A model generated the notes under the pieces. It worked only from the letters and a program-made list of their open reading frames with translations. It was not told the DNA's origin and searched no databases. From assembly GCA_019186985.1 (NCBI GenBank), contig JABARQ010000026.1, positions 124,001 through 188,000 of the forward strand: DNA of 64,000 nt. The letters are read 5' to 3'. The position numbers and the translations under genes were made by a program. Source of the stretch: Prosthecobacter sp. Its GTDB lineage: Bacteria > Verrucomicrobiota > Verrucomicrobiia > Verrucomicrobiales > Verrucomicrobiaceae. Below, piece after piece: positions 43,757-52,376 of the stretch. Numbering within the stretch: the first letter of the stretch is position 1; each line of letters begins with the position of its first letter.

Positions 43757-44215
43757 TTATTCCACCGCCACCTTCACGACGACCTTGAAGACCTGCTCGG
43801 GCCCCTCCCATTCGATGCAGGGGGCGTGGGCGTCCTGCGGCCAGAGGATGGTGAAATGACCGGCGCTGACGTGCAGCGGCGTGGCTTCTGGAACGAGCTT
43901 CCAGAGGGCTGCGTCCTTTTCCTCGGAGTAGGCCATGGTCTCCTCCTTCATCGCCGCCAGAGGTGCCCAAAGGATGGTTTCACGGCCGCTGTGGATGAAT
44001 TGTACGTCGATGTACTTCCGATGAGCTTCAAAGAGTGCCTTCTCCTCCGGCTTGGTTTCATAAGTTTGCACCAGGGCGAAGCAGGCGTCACCATCCAGGT
44101 CGTGCCGCCCCAGGGCCTGGCTGCCGTCCACGCCGCGCAGGAAGTCGAAGGCTCTGGCAAAACGTGGGTTCAGCGAGGCGTAGCGGGCGGCGTTGTCGAG
44201 GGTGTCGAGGATCAT
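43757..44215 (-). CDS. YhcH/YjgK/YiaL family protein
   Basis: A 152-aa cupin-like protein of the YhcH/YjgK/YiaL (beta-galactosidase small subunit-like) family, linked to sugar-acid and sialic-acid metabolism. Diagnostic segments are MILDTLDNAARYASLNPRF, RKYIDVQFIHSGRE, and FTILWPQDAHAPCIEWEG, with conserved His and Glu residues of the metal site. It stands alone here. The 215 bp between it and the PTS enzyme I gene hold nothing recognisable. Confidence 0.9.
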   Translation of the reverse strand: MILDTLDNAARYASLNPRFARAFDFLRGVDGSQALGRHDLDGDACFALVQTYETKPEEKALFEAHRKYIDVQFIHSGRETILWAPLAAMKEETMAYSEEKDAALWKLVPEATPLHVSAGHFTILWPQDAHAPCIEWEGPEQVFKVVVKVAVE

Positions 44216-44300
44216 GACGTCGCCTTTTAGGCTGCGTCACGGCGGATGCACAAGGGAAAAGAAGGCGACGCTGTGGCCGAACCAGGTTTGTCGAAACGCA

Positions 44301-45623
44301 TCAGCCCTGGAGCGTCTCGACGCGCATCCAGCTGGGGTCGCTCTTGACGCAGCCGAGGGCGCGGATGGCGGAGAGGGCCTCCTTCATGTCACCGAGACGG
44401 GCGTCGTGGATCATCAGCACGAGGCTGGTCTGGCCGCTGGTGTCCTCCAGGTCCTCCGGCTGGATCATGGAGGAGATGCCGATGTGACGGCGGCCCAGCT
44501 CCGCAGCGACCTGGGCGAGCACGCCGGGCACGTCGGCCACGGTCAGGCGCAGGTAGTAGTGCGACACCGTGTCATCGACGGGTTTGCTTTTGCCATAGAG
44601 GCCGTGCGGCACGAAGCCGCTGTGGCGTGCGCCATAGACCAGCGTGGCGGCGGCTTCACAGAGGTCGCTGATGACGCTGCTGCTGGTCGGGTCCTGGCCG
44701 GCGCCGCGGCCGTAAAAGAGCGTTTCGCCGACGATGTCGCCGTTCACCAGCACGGCGTTGAAGCTGCCGCTGACGCTGGCGAGCACATGGCTGAGGGGCA
44801 CCAGGGTGGGCTGGGTGCGGACCTCGACCAGGCCCTGCTCGTCGGCGCGGATCACGGAAAGCAGCTTGATGGTGTAGCCCAGACGTTTGGCGAACTTGAA
44901 GTCGGCCGGGTCGATCTTGTCCACGCCCTCCACATGCACGCATTCCTGGGGGATCCAGAATCCGTAGCTCAGGGAGGCGAGGATGATGGCCTTGTGGGCG
45001 GCGTCCCAGCCGCTGACATCGAGGGTCGGGTCGGCCTCGGCATAACCTTTCTCCTGGGCTTCGCGCAGGGCGTCGGCATAGCTCAGGCCGGCCTGGCTCA
45101 TGCGGGTGAGGATGTAGTTGCAGGTGCCGTTGATGATGCCGTGGATGGAGAGGATGCGGTTTCCGACCAGCCCTTCCTGAAGCACCTGGATGATCGGGAT
45201 GCCCCCGGCCACGGCGGCTTCGAAGTAGATCGGCACGCCGCATTGTTCGGCGAGGGCGAAGAGCTCCTGGCCGCGTTCAGCAAGCAGCGCCTTGTTGCCG
45301 GTGACGACGATCTTCTTCGCCTTCAGCGCCGCGCAGACGAGGTCGTAGGCGGTGGTGGTGCCGCCGATCAGCTCCACGACGACCTGGATGTCGGCGTCCT
45401 CAATGAGATCCTGCCAGCGGGTGCTGATCATGGCCTCGGGCACGGCGACATCGCGGGCGCGGCCCGGGTCGCGGACGATGACACGCTTCACCCGGATGTC
45501 CGCGCCGGTGCGCTGGATGATAAGATCACGGTTGGCGTCGAGGTTCTTGAAGACCCCGGCACCGACATTGCCCAGTCCGGCGAGACCGATGTGAATGGTG
45601 CGGGGAGTGATGGAGGGCGGCAT
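44301..45623 (-). CDS. hom: Homoserine dehydrogenase
   Basis: Reduces aspartate semialdehyde to homoserine for Thr and Met synthesis. The N-terminal NAD(P) domain begins IHIGLAGLGNVGAGV; the catalytic region shows VTGNKALLAERG, FEAAVAGGIPIIQVLQEGL, HGIINGTCNYILTRM and AEADPTLDVSGWDAAHK; a C-terminal ACT domain (about 355-440) begins YYLRLTVADVPGVLAQVA. At 440 aa it is a normal monofunctional Hom. I start at the ATG at 45623, as the 25 residues upstream are not part of the family. The threonine dehydratase-family gene follows upstream on the same strand, 141 bp away. Confidence 0.96.
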   Translation of the reverse strand: MPPSITPRTIHIGLAGLGNVGAGVFKNLDANRDLIIQRTGADIRVKRVIVRDPGRARDVAVPEAMISTRWQDLIEDADIQVVVELIGGTTTAYDLVCAALKAKKIVVTGNKALLAERGQELFALAEQCGVPIYFEAAVAGGIPIIQVLQEGLVGNRILSIHGIINGTCNYILTRMSQAGLSYADALREAQEKGYAEADPTLDVSGWDAAHKAIILASLSYGFWIPQECVHVEGVDKIDPADFKFAKRLGYTIKLLSVIRADEQGLVEVRTQPTLVPLSHVLASVSGSFNAVLVNGDIVGETLFYGRGAGQDPTSSSVISDLCEAAATLVYGARHSGFVPHGLYGKSKPVDDTVSHYYLRLTVADVPGVLAQVAAELGRRHIGISSMIQPEDLEDTSGQTSLVLMIHDARLGDMKEALSAIRALGCVKSDPSWMRVETLQG

Positions 45624-45764
45624 GGAAACTGGAAAGGGAAAGGCTGGGTTGGGCGTGCTTGCGGCGGCCATCTGGCATGGCTTCAGGCCGCAGGCCACCG
45701 GAAAAACAGGGGCGCGACCTGTAGATGCGACCCTGGGGGGCGTCGAGGCTGAGTTGCGCAGGGA

Positions 45765-46733
45765 TCAGCCGGGCTGGTCCAGGGCGGCCCGCAGCATGGC
45801 CATGCTGGCATTGCCCCCGGTGAGCACGCAGGCGACCCGGCGGCCCTGCCATTCCTGGCGGCGTTGTTTCAACGCGGCATAGGCCAGGGCTCCGGCGCCC
45901 TCGGCGATGTTGTGGGTGGCGGCGATGATCTCGCGCATGGCCAGCAGGGCTTCGTCGTCGGTGACCGTGATGATTTCATGGGCATGCCTGAGCACCAGGT
46001 CGAGAGCCTCGGCGTTGGGGGTCTTGCAGGCCACGCCCTCGGCCACGCGGGTGGTGCTGGGCTGCTCCACCAGGCGCTTCTGCTCAAAGGAAAGCGCATA
46101 ACCAGGAGCGTGGGCGGAGACGACGCCGATGAGGCGCGTGCCCAGCCCGAGGGCCTGCCTGGCGGCGGCGATGCCGCAGAAGCCTGAGCCGAGGCCGATG
46201 GGGACAAACACGGCGTCCAGGCCGGGCACGGAGCGGAACATTTCCAGGCCATAGGTGGCCACGCCCCGGACCAGCCAGGGGTGAAAGGACGGCACCGCAT
46301 GAAGACCTTCTTGTTCGGCCAGTTTGCGCGAGAACTCGAGGGCTTCCTGGAATTCGCGGCCATGCTCGACCAGCTCGGCGCCGAGGGAGCGCATGGCGGC
46401 GTTTTTCTCCGGGTTGTTGCCATGCGGCACGACGATGACGGCGCGCAGGCCGTTCTGACGGGCGGCGAAGGCGATGGACTGGCCGTGATTGCCGGTGGTC
46501 GCGGCGATGACGCCCCGGGTGTGCGGTTCGCGGCGTTTCAGCTCGTCCATGTAAACCAGCCCGCCACGGATCTTGAAGGCGCCGACCGGGGTGTGGTTTT
46601 CATGCTTCAACCAGAGCTCGCAGCCCAGCCCTGCTTCAAGCAGCGGCCAGCGCAGGGTCGGGGTTTCACGGATGTGGGGCCGGATCAGGGCCTTGGCGGC
46701 TTCGATCTCGGCAAGGGAGGGCAGGGGGGCCAT
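45765..46733 (-). CDS. Threonine/serine dehydratase family PLP enzyme
   Basis: A 322-aa fold-type II PLP enzyme. The PLP lysine lies in HTPVGAFKIRGGLVYM, the phosphate-binding glycine loop is PIGLGSGFCGIAAAR and the substrate loop is ATTGNHGQSIAFAAR. LTGGNAS closes the active site. It lacks the C-terminal regulatory domain of biosynthetic IlvA, like catabolic threonine dehydratases and related racemases. The GSGFCG loop differs from the usual GGGGLL/GSGG, which may point to another substrate. The ATG at 46733 is preferred to one eight codons earlier. Confidence 0.88.
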   Translation of the reverse strand: MAPLPSLAEIEAAKALIRPHIRETPTLRWPLLEAGLGCELWLKHENHTPVGAFKIRGGLVYMDELKRREPHTRGVIAATTGNHGQSIAFAARQNGLRAVIVVPHGNNPEKNAAMRSLGAELVEHGREFQEALEFSRKLAEQEGLHAVPSFHPWLVRGVATYGLEMFRSVPGLDAVFVPIGLGSGFCGIAAARQALGLGTRLIGVVSAHAPGYALSFEQKRLVEQPSTTRVAEGVACKTPNAEALDLVLRHAHEIITVTDDEALLAMREIIAATHNIAEGAGALAYAALKQRRQEWQGRRVACVLTGGNASMAMLRAALDQPG

Positions 46734-46926
46734 GATGGGTTCGGCGGAACGGAACACGTCCAGAAAAAGGCTCCGGTCAACCGGCCTCGCGGACGGTTAT
46801 TGCACAGGCTGCGCCCTGGTCTGGAGATGCTGCAGGGCGTCCTGGATGCTTCTGCCGGCGATGGCAGGGGCCTCGTTGAAACGCATCGCCCTGGCGGCGA
46901 GACGATCCATGTGGGAGTCGTGTCCT

Positions 46927-47052
46927 TCAGCCGGCGGCCCTGACGGAGCCGCAGCTCATGTCATCGACGCTGATGACCTGGAGGCTCGGCTTCGCGGCCT
47001 GGGTGCTTGCGAAACAGGCGACCCCAAGGATGGCCATGATGGCGCGGATCAT
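46927..47052 (-). CDS. Possible 41-aa exported peptide
   Basis: A short frame starting MIRAIMAILGVACFASTQA, a plausible signal peptide with cleavage after QA, followed by 22 residues (KPSLQVISVDDMSCGSVRAAG). It lies alone between the dehydratase and the dienelactone hydrolase gene and is antisense to neither. Size and lack of a known family keep confidence low. Confidence 0.3.
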   Translation of the reverse strand: MIRAIMAILGVACFASTQAAKPSLQVISVDDMSCGSVRAAG

Positions 47053-47183
47053 GGTGCTGTGAACGTGCCCGGGAGGGCGGTATGTCAGCGGTTTTGAGCA
47101 GGCGTGACAGGTGGCTTCCTGTCGGGCCTGAGCTTTCAAGAGGTTGCGTCCTGCCTCAGTTGTCCTACACCTCGTCAATCCAC

Positions 47184-47927
47184 ATGACTCTTCGCGAACC
47201 TGACATTGTTGAACTCGAAACGCCGACCGGACCGATGCGCACGCGGGTGCTGAGGCCTGCGGCGGAGGGCAGGTATCCGGGACTGCTGTTTCACTCGGAG
47301 ATCTTCCAGATCACCGGCCCCATTCATCGCACGGCGGCGTTTCTGGCGGGGCATGGGTTTGTCGTGGCCCTGCCGGAGATTTATCATGAGCATCTGCCTG
47401 CCGGAACCGTGCTGGCCTATGACCAGGCGGGTTCGGATGTCGGCAACCGCTTGAAGACGGAGAAACCCGTGGCGGCCTATGATGCCGACAACCGGGCGGT
47501 GCTTGACTTTCTGAAGCAGCACGAAGCCTGCACGGGCCGCCTGGGATCCTTCGGGCCCTGCATCGGCGGGCACCTCACCTATCGCGCCGCCCTGCAGCCG
47601 GATGTGGCCGCCGCCGCCTGCTTTTACCCGACGGATCTGCACAAGCGCAGCCTCGGCGCTGGCATGAACGACGACTCGCTGGCTCGTGCGTCGGAGATCC
47701 GCGGGGAGGTCATGTTCGTGTTTGGTCGTCAGGATCCGCATGTGCCTGTTGAAGGCCGTGAGATGATCTACAAGACCCTCAATGCCGCCGGGGTGAACTT
47801 CACCTGGCATGAGGTGAATGCCGCCCACGCTTTTCTCCGTGATGAAGGCCTGCGCTACGACGCCGAGCTTGCTCGCCAGATGCTCGGGATGACGGTGGAT
47901 TTCTTCCGGCGTGTGCTGGCGGTGTGA
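47184..47927 (+). CDS. Dienelactone hydrolase family protein
   Basis: A 247-aa alpha/beta hydrolase of the dienelactone hydrolase family. The nucleophile is the Cys in GSFGPCIGGHL (G-x-C-x-G-G), the acid lies in FGRQDPHVP and the catalytic His is in VNAAHAFLRDEG. ALPEIYHEHLPAGTV is typical. It would cleave a lactone or ester in the cytoplasm. I start at the ATG at 47184; the 34 codons upstream are not family-like. It converges with the transposase gene 7 bp downstream and marks the left edge of the accessory island. Confidence 0.9.
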   Translation: MTLREPDIVELETPTGPMRTRVLRPAAEGRYPGLLFHSEIFQITGPIHRTAAFLAGHGFVVALPEIYHEHLPAGTVLAYDQAGSDVGNRLKTEKPVAAYDADNRAVLDFLKQHEACTGRLGSFGPCIGGHLTYRAALQPDVAAAACFYPTDLHKRSLGAGMNDDSLARASEIRGEVMFVFGRQDPHVPVEGREMIYKTLNAAGVNFTWHEVNAAHAFLRDEGLRYDAELARQMLGMTVDFFRRVLAV

Positions 47928-47934
47928 GGTGGTG

Positions 47935-48399
47935 TCAACTCCACACATGCTGTTCATCCCACTTGATTGAGTGGGCTTGGAGAAACCGGCGGTATTCGTC
48001 CTGGAAGCTGTGTTTGGCGTGGTGCTTTTCTTGGGTGGCGATGTAGGTGCAAAGGTCGCCGACTCTAGATTCGCTGACGGAGAAAGCGCCATAGCCGGAC
48101 TGCCAGTGGAATTTGGACAGCATCGGATCGCGATGAGCCTGCTCGATGAGCCAGACGGTGGAGGCTCGCTTCATTTCCTTCACCCAGTCCGCCACGGTGA
48201 TCGTGCGGGCGAGGCGCATGAGCACATGAACGTGATCCGCCACGCCGCCGACAATCAGCGTGGGGCAGTTCAGTCGCGTGGAGATGCCGCCAAGATATCG
48301 ATGAAGTTCGTCCCGCAGGGGGCGCAGAACAAGAAAGGGGTGCCGGTCCTTGGTGGACCAGATCGCATGGACGAGGATGTTGGAGAGCGATTGTGGCAT
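47935..48399 (-). CDS. REP-associated-type HUH (Y1/IS200-like) transposase
   Basis: A 154-aa single-domain Y1 transposase. The HUH metal site is ADHVHVLMRL with His56 and His58. The catalytic tyrosine is Tyr119 in DLCTYIATQEKHHAKHSF, followed by QDEYRRFL, the usual end of IS200-like/RAYT proteins. Such enzymes nick and join single-stranded palindromic DNA. No partner TnpB and no flanking terminal inverted repeats in the IS sense are seen; instead a large array of short palindromes begins about 150 bp beyond its start. I choose the ATG at 48399; the longer frame upstream simply reads through the first palindromes. Confidence 0.88.
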   Translation of the reverse strand: MPQSLSNILVHAIWSTKDRHPFLVLRPLRDELHRYLGGISTRLNCPTLIVGGVADHVHVLMRLARTITVADWVKEMKRASTVWLIEQAHRDPMLSKFHWQSGYGAFSVSESRVGDLCTYIATQEKHHAKHSFQDEYRRFLQAHSIKWDEQHVWS

Positions 48400-48552
48400 G
48401 AAGCATGTCACAACCCCAGAAGAGCCGTGGTCAATGGAGGTGTTTTTTCGGTTTCGATCAAGAGTTTGGCCGGGATGGGAGAGGGTGAGGTCAAGGGCGA
48501 TGGAACCTTGGTCTGGGGACATGGACGCCGATGAGGGCTGGTCTTGCGGCCG

Positions 48553-48858
48553 TGGTTGAGATGATTCGGTCTGACTGTCTTCAGGACCCCGACGGGGTCC
48601 GGTCATGCAGCCCAGGAGTGGACGCGCAGCGGCCTCTCCTGGGTGGGCGCGAGTTTCGAGGATGCATGGGTGGACCCCATCGGGGTCCCGTCACAGGGGA
48701 TGCCATGGACGATGCGCGGCCACAAGGTTGATCGGAGCAACGGAACCCCGATGGGGTTCTTGATCAGGCGGGGATCTGGGGGCGTGCCGGTCCCAGGAGA
48801 GCGCTCGCTTCGCTCGGCACTCCTGGGCTGCATGACGCAAGCTCGTTGGGCTTGGGGA
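48553..48858. repeat. Palindrome unit A, copy 1
   Basis: About 305 bp with three short palindromes, each having 7-bp arms around a 3-nt loop (GGACCCC-GAC-GGGGTCC at 48584-48600, GGACCCC-ATC-GGGGTCC at 48672-48688, GAACCCC-GAT-GGGGTTC at 48743-48759). Two longer hairpins alternate with them, at 48611-48643 (CCCAGGAG...CTCCTGGG) and 48791-48827 (CCCAGGAG...CTCCTGGG around CTCGCTTCGCTCGG). It is the copy closest to the transposase. Confidence 0.93.
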
Positions 48859-49721
48859 TTGAAGGCGGCGTGTGGTTGATGCCGATGTGCCGCCTGCCAG
48901 TGGGTCGGAGGACAAAATGCGATGGCATTATTGAGCCTCGTGCATGGGGTGACGCCTTTTCCCCTGGAAAAGCAAGGTCACCTTATTCAACGCACCTCAA
49001 TTCATAAGCCGTGGGTTGAGATGAATCGGCCGGACTGTCTTCAGGACCCCGACGGGGTCCCGTCATGCAGCCCAGGAGTGGACGCGCAGCGGCCTCTCCT
49101 GGGGGGCGCGTGTTTCGAGGATGCATGGGAGGACCCCATCGGGGTCCCGTCACAGGGGAGGCCATGGATGATGCGCAGCCACCGGGTTGATCGGAACAAC
49201 GGAACCCCGGTGGGGTTCTTGATCAGGCGGGGATCTGGGGGCGTGCCGGTCCCAGGAGAGCGCTCGCTTCGCTCGGCACTCCTGGGCTGCATGACGCAAG
49301 CCCGATGGGCTTGGGAGGTGACGCGACGGATACGTTCGGATGTTGAAACCTGCAAGCCGGATCCACATGCACCCAATTCAGGGACCGCCATGCATGAACC
49401 GCCGTGCCGATACGCACGCGTCATCTGCCACGATGAGGCTGTCATCCGTCCACGCATGAACCGCAACGCGGTTCGGTCATGCAGCCCAAGGGTGCCGAGC
49501 GAAGCGAGGCTCCCTTGGGGTTTGCGGCCCCCATCGACCCCATTCGCATTCCCGGACCGCAACGCGGTCCCGTCAGGAGCCGATGCGTGGCCGTGGGGGC
49601 GTCCGGGTGACGGAGTCCCGATGGGCTTCGTGATCGGGGATCGGGGTGGTGTGGGGGCGCAGGTCCTAGGAGAGCACTCGCTTCGCTCGGCACTCTTGGG
49701 GTTCGTGGCGCTAGCCCGTTG
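48721..49721 (+). repeat. 1-kb direct duplication, left copy
   Basis: About 1001 bp nearly identical to 50042-51043. It contains the second half of unit A copy 1, a unique-looking 150-bp segment (48859-49012), all of unit A copy 2 and a unit B region (about 49441-49721) with the palindromes GAACCGC-AAC-GCGGTTC (49458-49474) and GGACCGC-AAC-GCGGTCC (49554-49570). No protein-coding gene is supported inside. Confidence 0.92.
49013..49316. repeat. Palindrome unit A, copy 2
   Basis: Same organisation as copy 1: palindromes at 49044-49060, 49131-49147 and 49202-49218 (here GAACCCC-GGT-GGGGTTC), with the CCCAGGAG...CTCCTGGG hairpins between and after them. The loop base change in the third palindrome leaves the stem intact. 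Confidence 0.92.
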
Positions 49722-50041
49722 ACGGACGGCCTCCTGGCGGCATCGCCGATTGGGCGAAACAACGTCGCCCTCTCGCTCTGCGTACCGACCGGAGGGAGAT
49801 GGTCAACCTCAGGCTGCCCGAAGGGTGAGTCAAACAAAGCAAAGGAGCTGGGAACCTGATGGGTTCATCCGTTTGCGATCTGCGGGAGTTTATCCTTCCG
49901 GCGCAAGCCCTACGCTCATCTCGACGGAGCGAGATGGCCACTTTGCTGGCGCCATTCTCGCTGCCTGTAGATGATGCGTTGACTGCTGGCAGGGCAGCGC
50001 TGAGTCGGGGGCGAAGAAGAAGGTTGAGGGAGACGCGCGGT
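49722..50041. other. Spacer between the 1-kb direct repeats
   Basis: About 320 bp that differ from both copies. It holds weaker inverted repeats, for example CATCTCG (49917-49923) with CGAGATG (49930-49936), and no supported gene. It may be older island DNA or the remnant of another element. Confidence 0.7.
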
Positions 50042-51043
50042 CACAAGATTGATCGGAGCAACGGAACCCCGATGGGGTTCTTGATCGGGCGTGGATCTGG
50101 GGCGTGCCGGTCCCAGGAGAGCGCTCGCTTCGTTCGGCACTCCTGGGCTGCATGACGCAAGCCCGATGGGCTTGGGGATTGAAGGCGGCGTGTGGTTGAT
50201 GCCGATGTGCCGCCTGCCAGTGGGTCGGAGGACAAAATGCGATGGCATTATTGAGCCTCGTGCATGGGGTGACGCCTTTTCCCCTGGAAAAGCAAGGTCA
50301 CCTTATTCAGCGCACCTCAATCCATAAGCCGTGGGTTGAGATGAATCGGCCGGACTGTCTTCAGGACCCCGACGGGGTCCCGTCATGCAGCCCAGGAGTG
50401 GACGCGCAGCGGCCTCTCCTGGGTAGGCGCGTGTTTCGAGGATGCATGGGAGGACCCCATCGGGGTCCCGTCACAGGGGAGGCCATGGATGATGCGCAGC
50501 CACCGGGTTGATCGAAGCGACGGAACCCCGGTGGGGTTCTTGATCAGGCGGGGATCTGGGGGCGTGCCGGTCCCAGGAGAGCGCTCGCTTCGCTCGGCAC
50601 TCCTGGGCTGCATGACGCAAGCCCGATGGGCTTGGGATGTGACGCGACGGACACGTTCAGATGACGAAACCTGCAAGCCGGATCCACATGCACCCAATTC
50701 AGGGACCGCCATGCATGAACCGCCGTGCCGATACGCACGCGTCATCCGCCACGATGAGGCTGTCATCCGTCCACGCATGAACCGCAACGCGGTTCGGTCA
50801 TGCAGCCCAAGGGTGCCGAGCCTTGGCGAGGCTCCCTTGGGTTTCGCGGCCCCCATCGTCCCCATTCGCATTCCCGGACCGCAACGCGGTCCCGTCAGGA
50901 GCCGATGCGTGGCCGTGGGGGCGTCCGGGTGACGGAGTCCCGATGGGCTTCGTGATCGGGGATCGGGGTGGTGTGGGGGCGCAGGTCCTAGGAGAGCACT
51001 CGCTTCGCTCGGCACTCTTGGGGTTCGTGGCGCTAGCCCGTTG
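50042..51043 (+). repeat. 1-kb direct duplication, right copy
   Basis: Near-identical to 48721-49721, differing by scattered substitutions and small indels, for example CCTTGGCGAGG in place of a GCGAAGCGAGG segment near 50821. It starts with a partial unit A (50042-50178), then a full unit A (50331-50636) and unit B with palindromes at 50779-50795 and 50876-50892. Confidence 0.92.
50331..50636. repeat. Palindrome unit A, copy 3
   Basis: Third full unit: palindromes at 50364-50380, 50452-50468 and 50523-50539 with the same interleaved long hairpins. A fourth, partial unit carrying one palindrome (50064-50080) and one long hairpin lies at 50042-50178. Confidence 0.92.
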
Positions 51044-51127
51044 GGCTTTGGGCTTGGCAAGCGTTGATCCCCCCTCCGAAAGTAACTACTGAATGCGCGA
51101 GGGTGATTCATGGTTACATGATTAGAT

Positions 51128-52369
51128 GTGAAGCCGATTCTTTTGTGTGACAAATCAACAGTCCAGATGCTCTCCGCGGACTGCCCTGAGCTGATTCATC
51201 GCTACTTCCACCTTCACCTGCCGCCAATCCTCGCAAAGGAGATTCAAGGTGATCTCACGAAAGATGATTCGGAAGACAAAGCCTCACGAACGGTCAGAAG
51301 CCTGGCGCGGCGAGTTGCATCAATGAGTACGATTCCATGCTTGGATTTTCGAGAGTTGTTGATTGCAGAAGCTGGCGGCGAAACCATCGAAATGGGTAGG
51401 CGACCTCATGTCAGACAACATGCTGTGTCATGCACAACGACGAATGAGAAGATCATGCAGATTGCGGATAGCGAGGAAGAAGAGATGCTGCATAAATGGC
51501 GCTCCAGCGAATACTCGGACCAAGATTACAAGGACTCGGAAGCCTGGAGGGAAATGAAGGAACGACTAGACTGGAGGGACAGTGCAGAACCGCTAAAACA
51601 GTTCTATTCACCTAAGACCAAAGCAAAGAAAAGCTTGGAAGAGGTGATTGAACTCGTGGAGGACATTCTCGCATCAGCGAAGCCTCATCGGCTTGTCACT
51701 TGGCTTCTCTGGCAATGGGGATTCACCAAGGATGGCATCTCGGAGTTTATCAAGGAGTGGGTGGCTAACCGTGAGGGACGACTGACAAACCTGCCATACA
51801 TGACCTACTGCATACAAATTTCGATGGCAGCACATCTAGGAATGCTTTTTCAGATCTTTGGTCAGAAAAAAGACAATCTGCTCGATCTGGAATATTTGAT
51901 GTATTTGCCGTTCACGCAGGCATTTTCGACTTGCGACAAGTTTCAGGCGGCACTGGCCCGGAGCTTTATGAAAAAAGATCAGGCATTTGTCCCCTATGAG
52001 GAACTTGCGACTGATCTCCGGAGAATACGAAATTACTTGGCAGCCCTCAGTGACGAAGCGAGGTCTGAAGATAATAACTTCCACGGTCCACCTGAACTTG
52101 CGGACTCCTTATGTCACAAACTTTGGAAGCAGTTCATGCGATCAGATTACCGGGCCAACCCACGAACTAAATTATCTGACGATCAAGTTAGGCGCATGAA
52201 GGCACACTTGAACCGGCTGCTAGATACCTCCAAAAATGGTGTGCCAGACGCAACTACACGGCAGGACGACTGCGATCTAATTTGGCGACATCGAACTGCA
52301 CACATGGATGATCCGTGTCCATGTATGAGTGGCAAAACGCTTGGGGATTGTCACGGTCGCCGAAAATGA
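51128..52369 (+). CDS. PIN-like domain protein with C-terminal SEC-C motif
   Basis: A 413-aa protein I cannot assign to a named family. The N-terminus (ILLCDKSTVQML with Asp8, then PPILAKEIQGDL with Glu38 and Asp42) and a later segment (DLEYLMYLPFTQAFSTCDKF with Asp253 and Asp270) resemble the acidic motifs of PIN-like nucleases, split here by a roughly 200-residue helical insert. The C-terminus is a SEC-C zinc motif, DPCPCMSGKTLGDCHG (Cys397, Cys399, Cys408, His409). Base composition is clearly more AT-rich and codon use (AAA, GAA, TTG) unlike its neighbours, pointing to recent transfer. It starts with GTG. It sits right after the palindrome island and converges with pyruvate carboxylase 7 bp away. 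A role in defence or toxicity is conjecture. Confidence 0.8.
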   Translation: MKPILLCDKSTVQMLSADCPELIHRYFHLHLPPILAKEIQGDLTKDDSEDKASRTVRSLARRVASMSTIPCLDFRELLIAEAGGETIEMGRRPHVRQHAVSCTTTNEKIMQIADSEEEEMLHKWRSSEYSDQDYKDSEAWREMKERLDWRDSAEPLKQFYSPKTKAKKSLEEVIELVEDILASAKPHRLVTWLLWQWGFTKDGISEFIKEWVANREGRLTNLPYMTYCIQISMAAHLGMLFQIFGQKKDNLLDLEYLMYLPFTQAFSTCDKFQAALARSFMKKDQAFVPYEELATDLRRIRNYLAALSDEARSEDNNFHGPPELADSLCHKLWKQFMRSDYRANPRTKLSDDQVRRMKAHLNRLLDTSKNGVPDATTRQDDCDLIWRHRTAHMDDPCPCMSGKTLGDCHGRRK

Positions 52370-52376
52370 TCAATCC

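Noticed and set aside
42834..43859. Plus-strand frame antisense to PTS enzyme I
   Set aside because: It is a shadow of a clear PtsI gene; the translation shows no family motif.
48922..49722. Long plus-strand frames (also 49041-49562 and 50383-51153 on minus) within the island
   Set aside because: They consist of palindromic repeats and translate to near-identical Arg/Pro-rich strings in several frames. No domain is seen.
48553..51043. Possible CRISPR array
   Set aside because: Repeat units are about 300 bp with internal palindromes; spacing is irregular, spacers are not unique 30-40-mers, and no cas gene is present.
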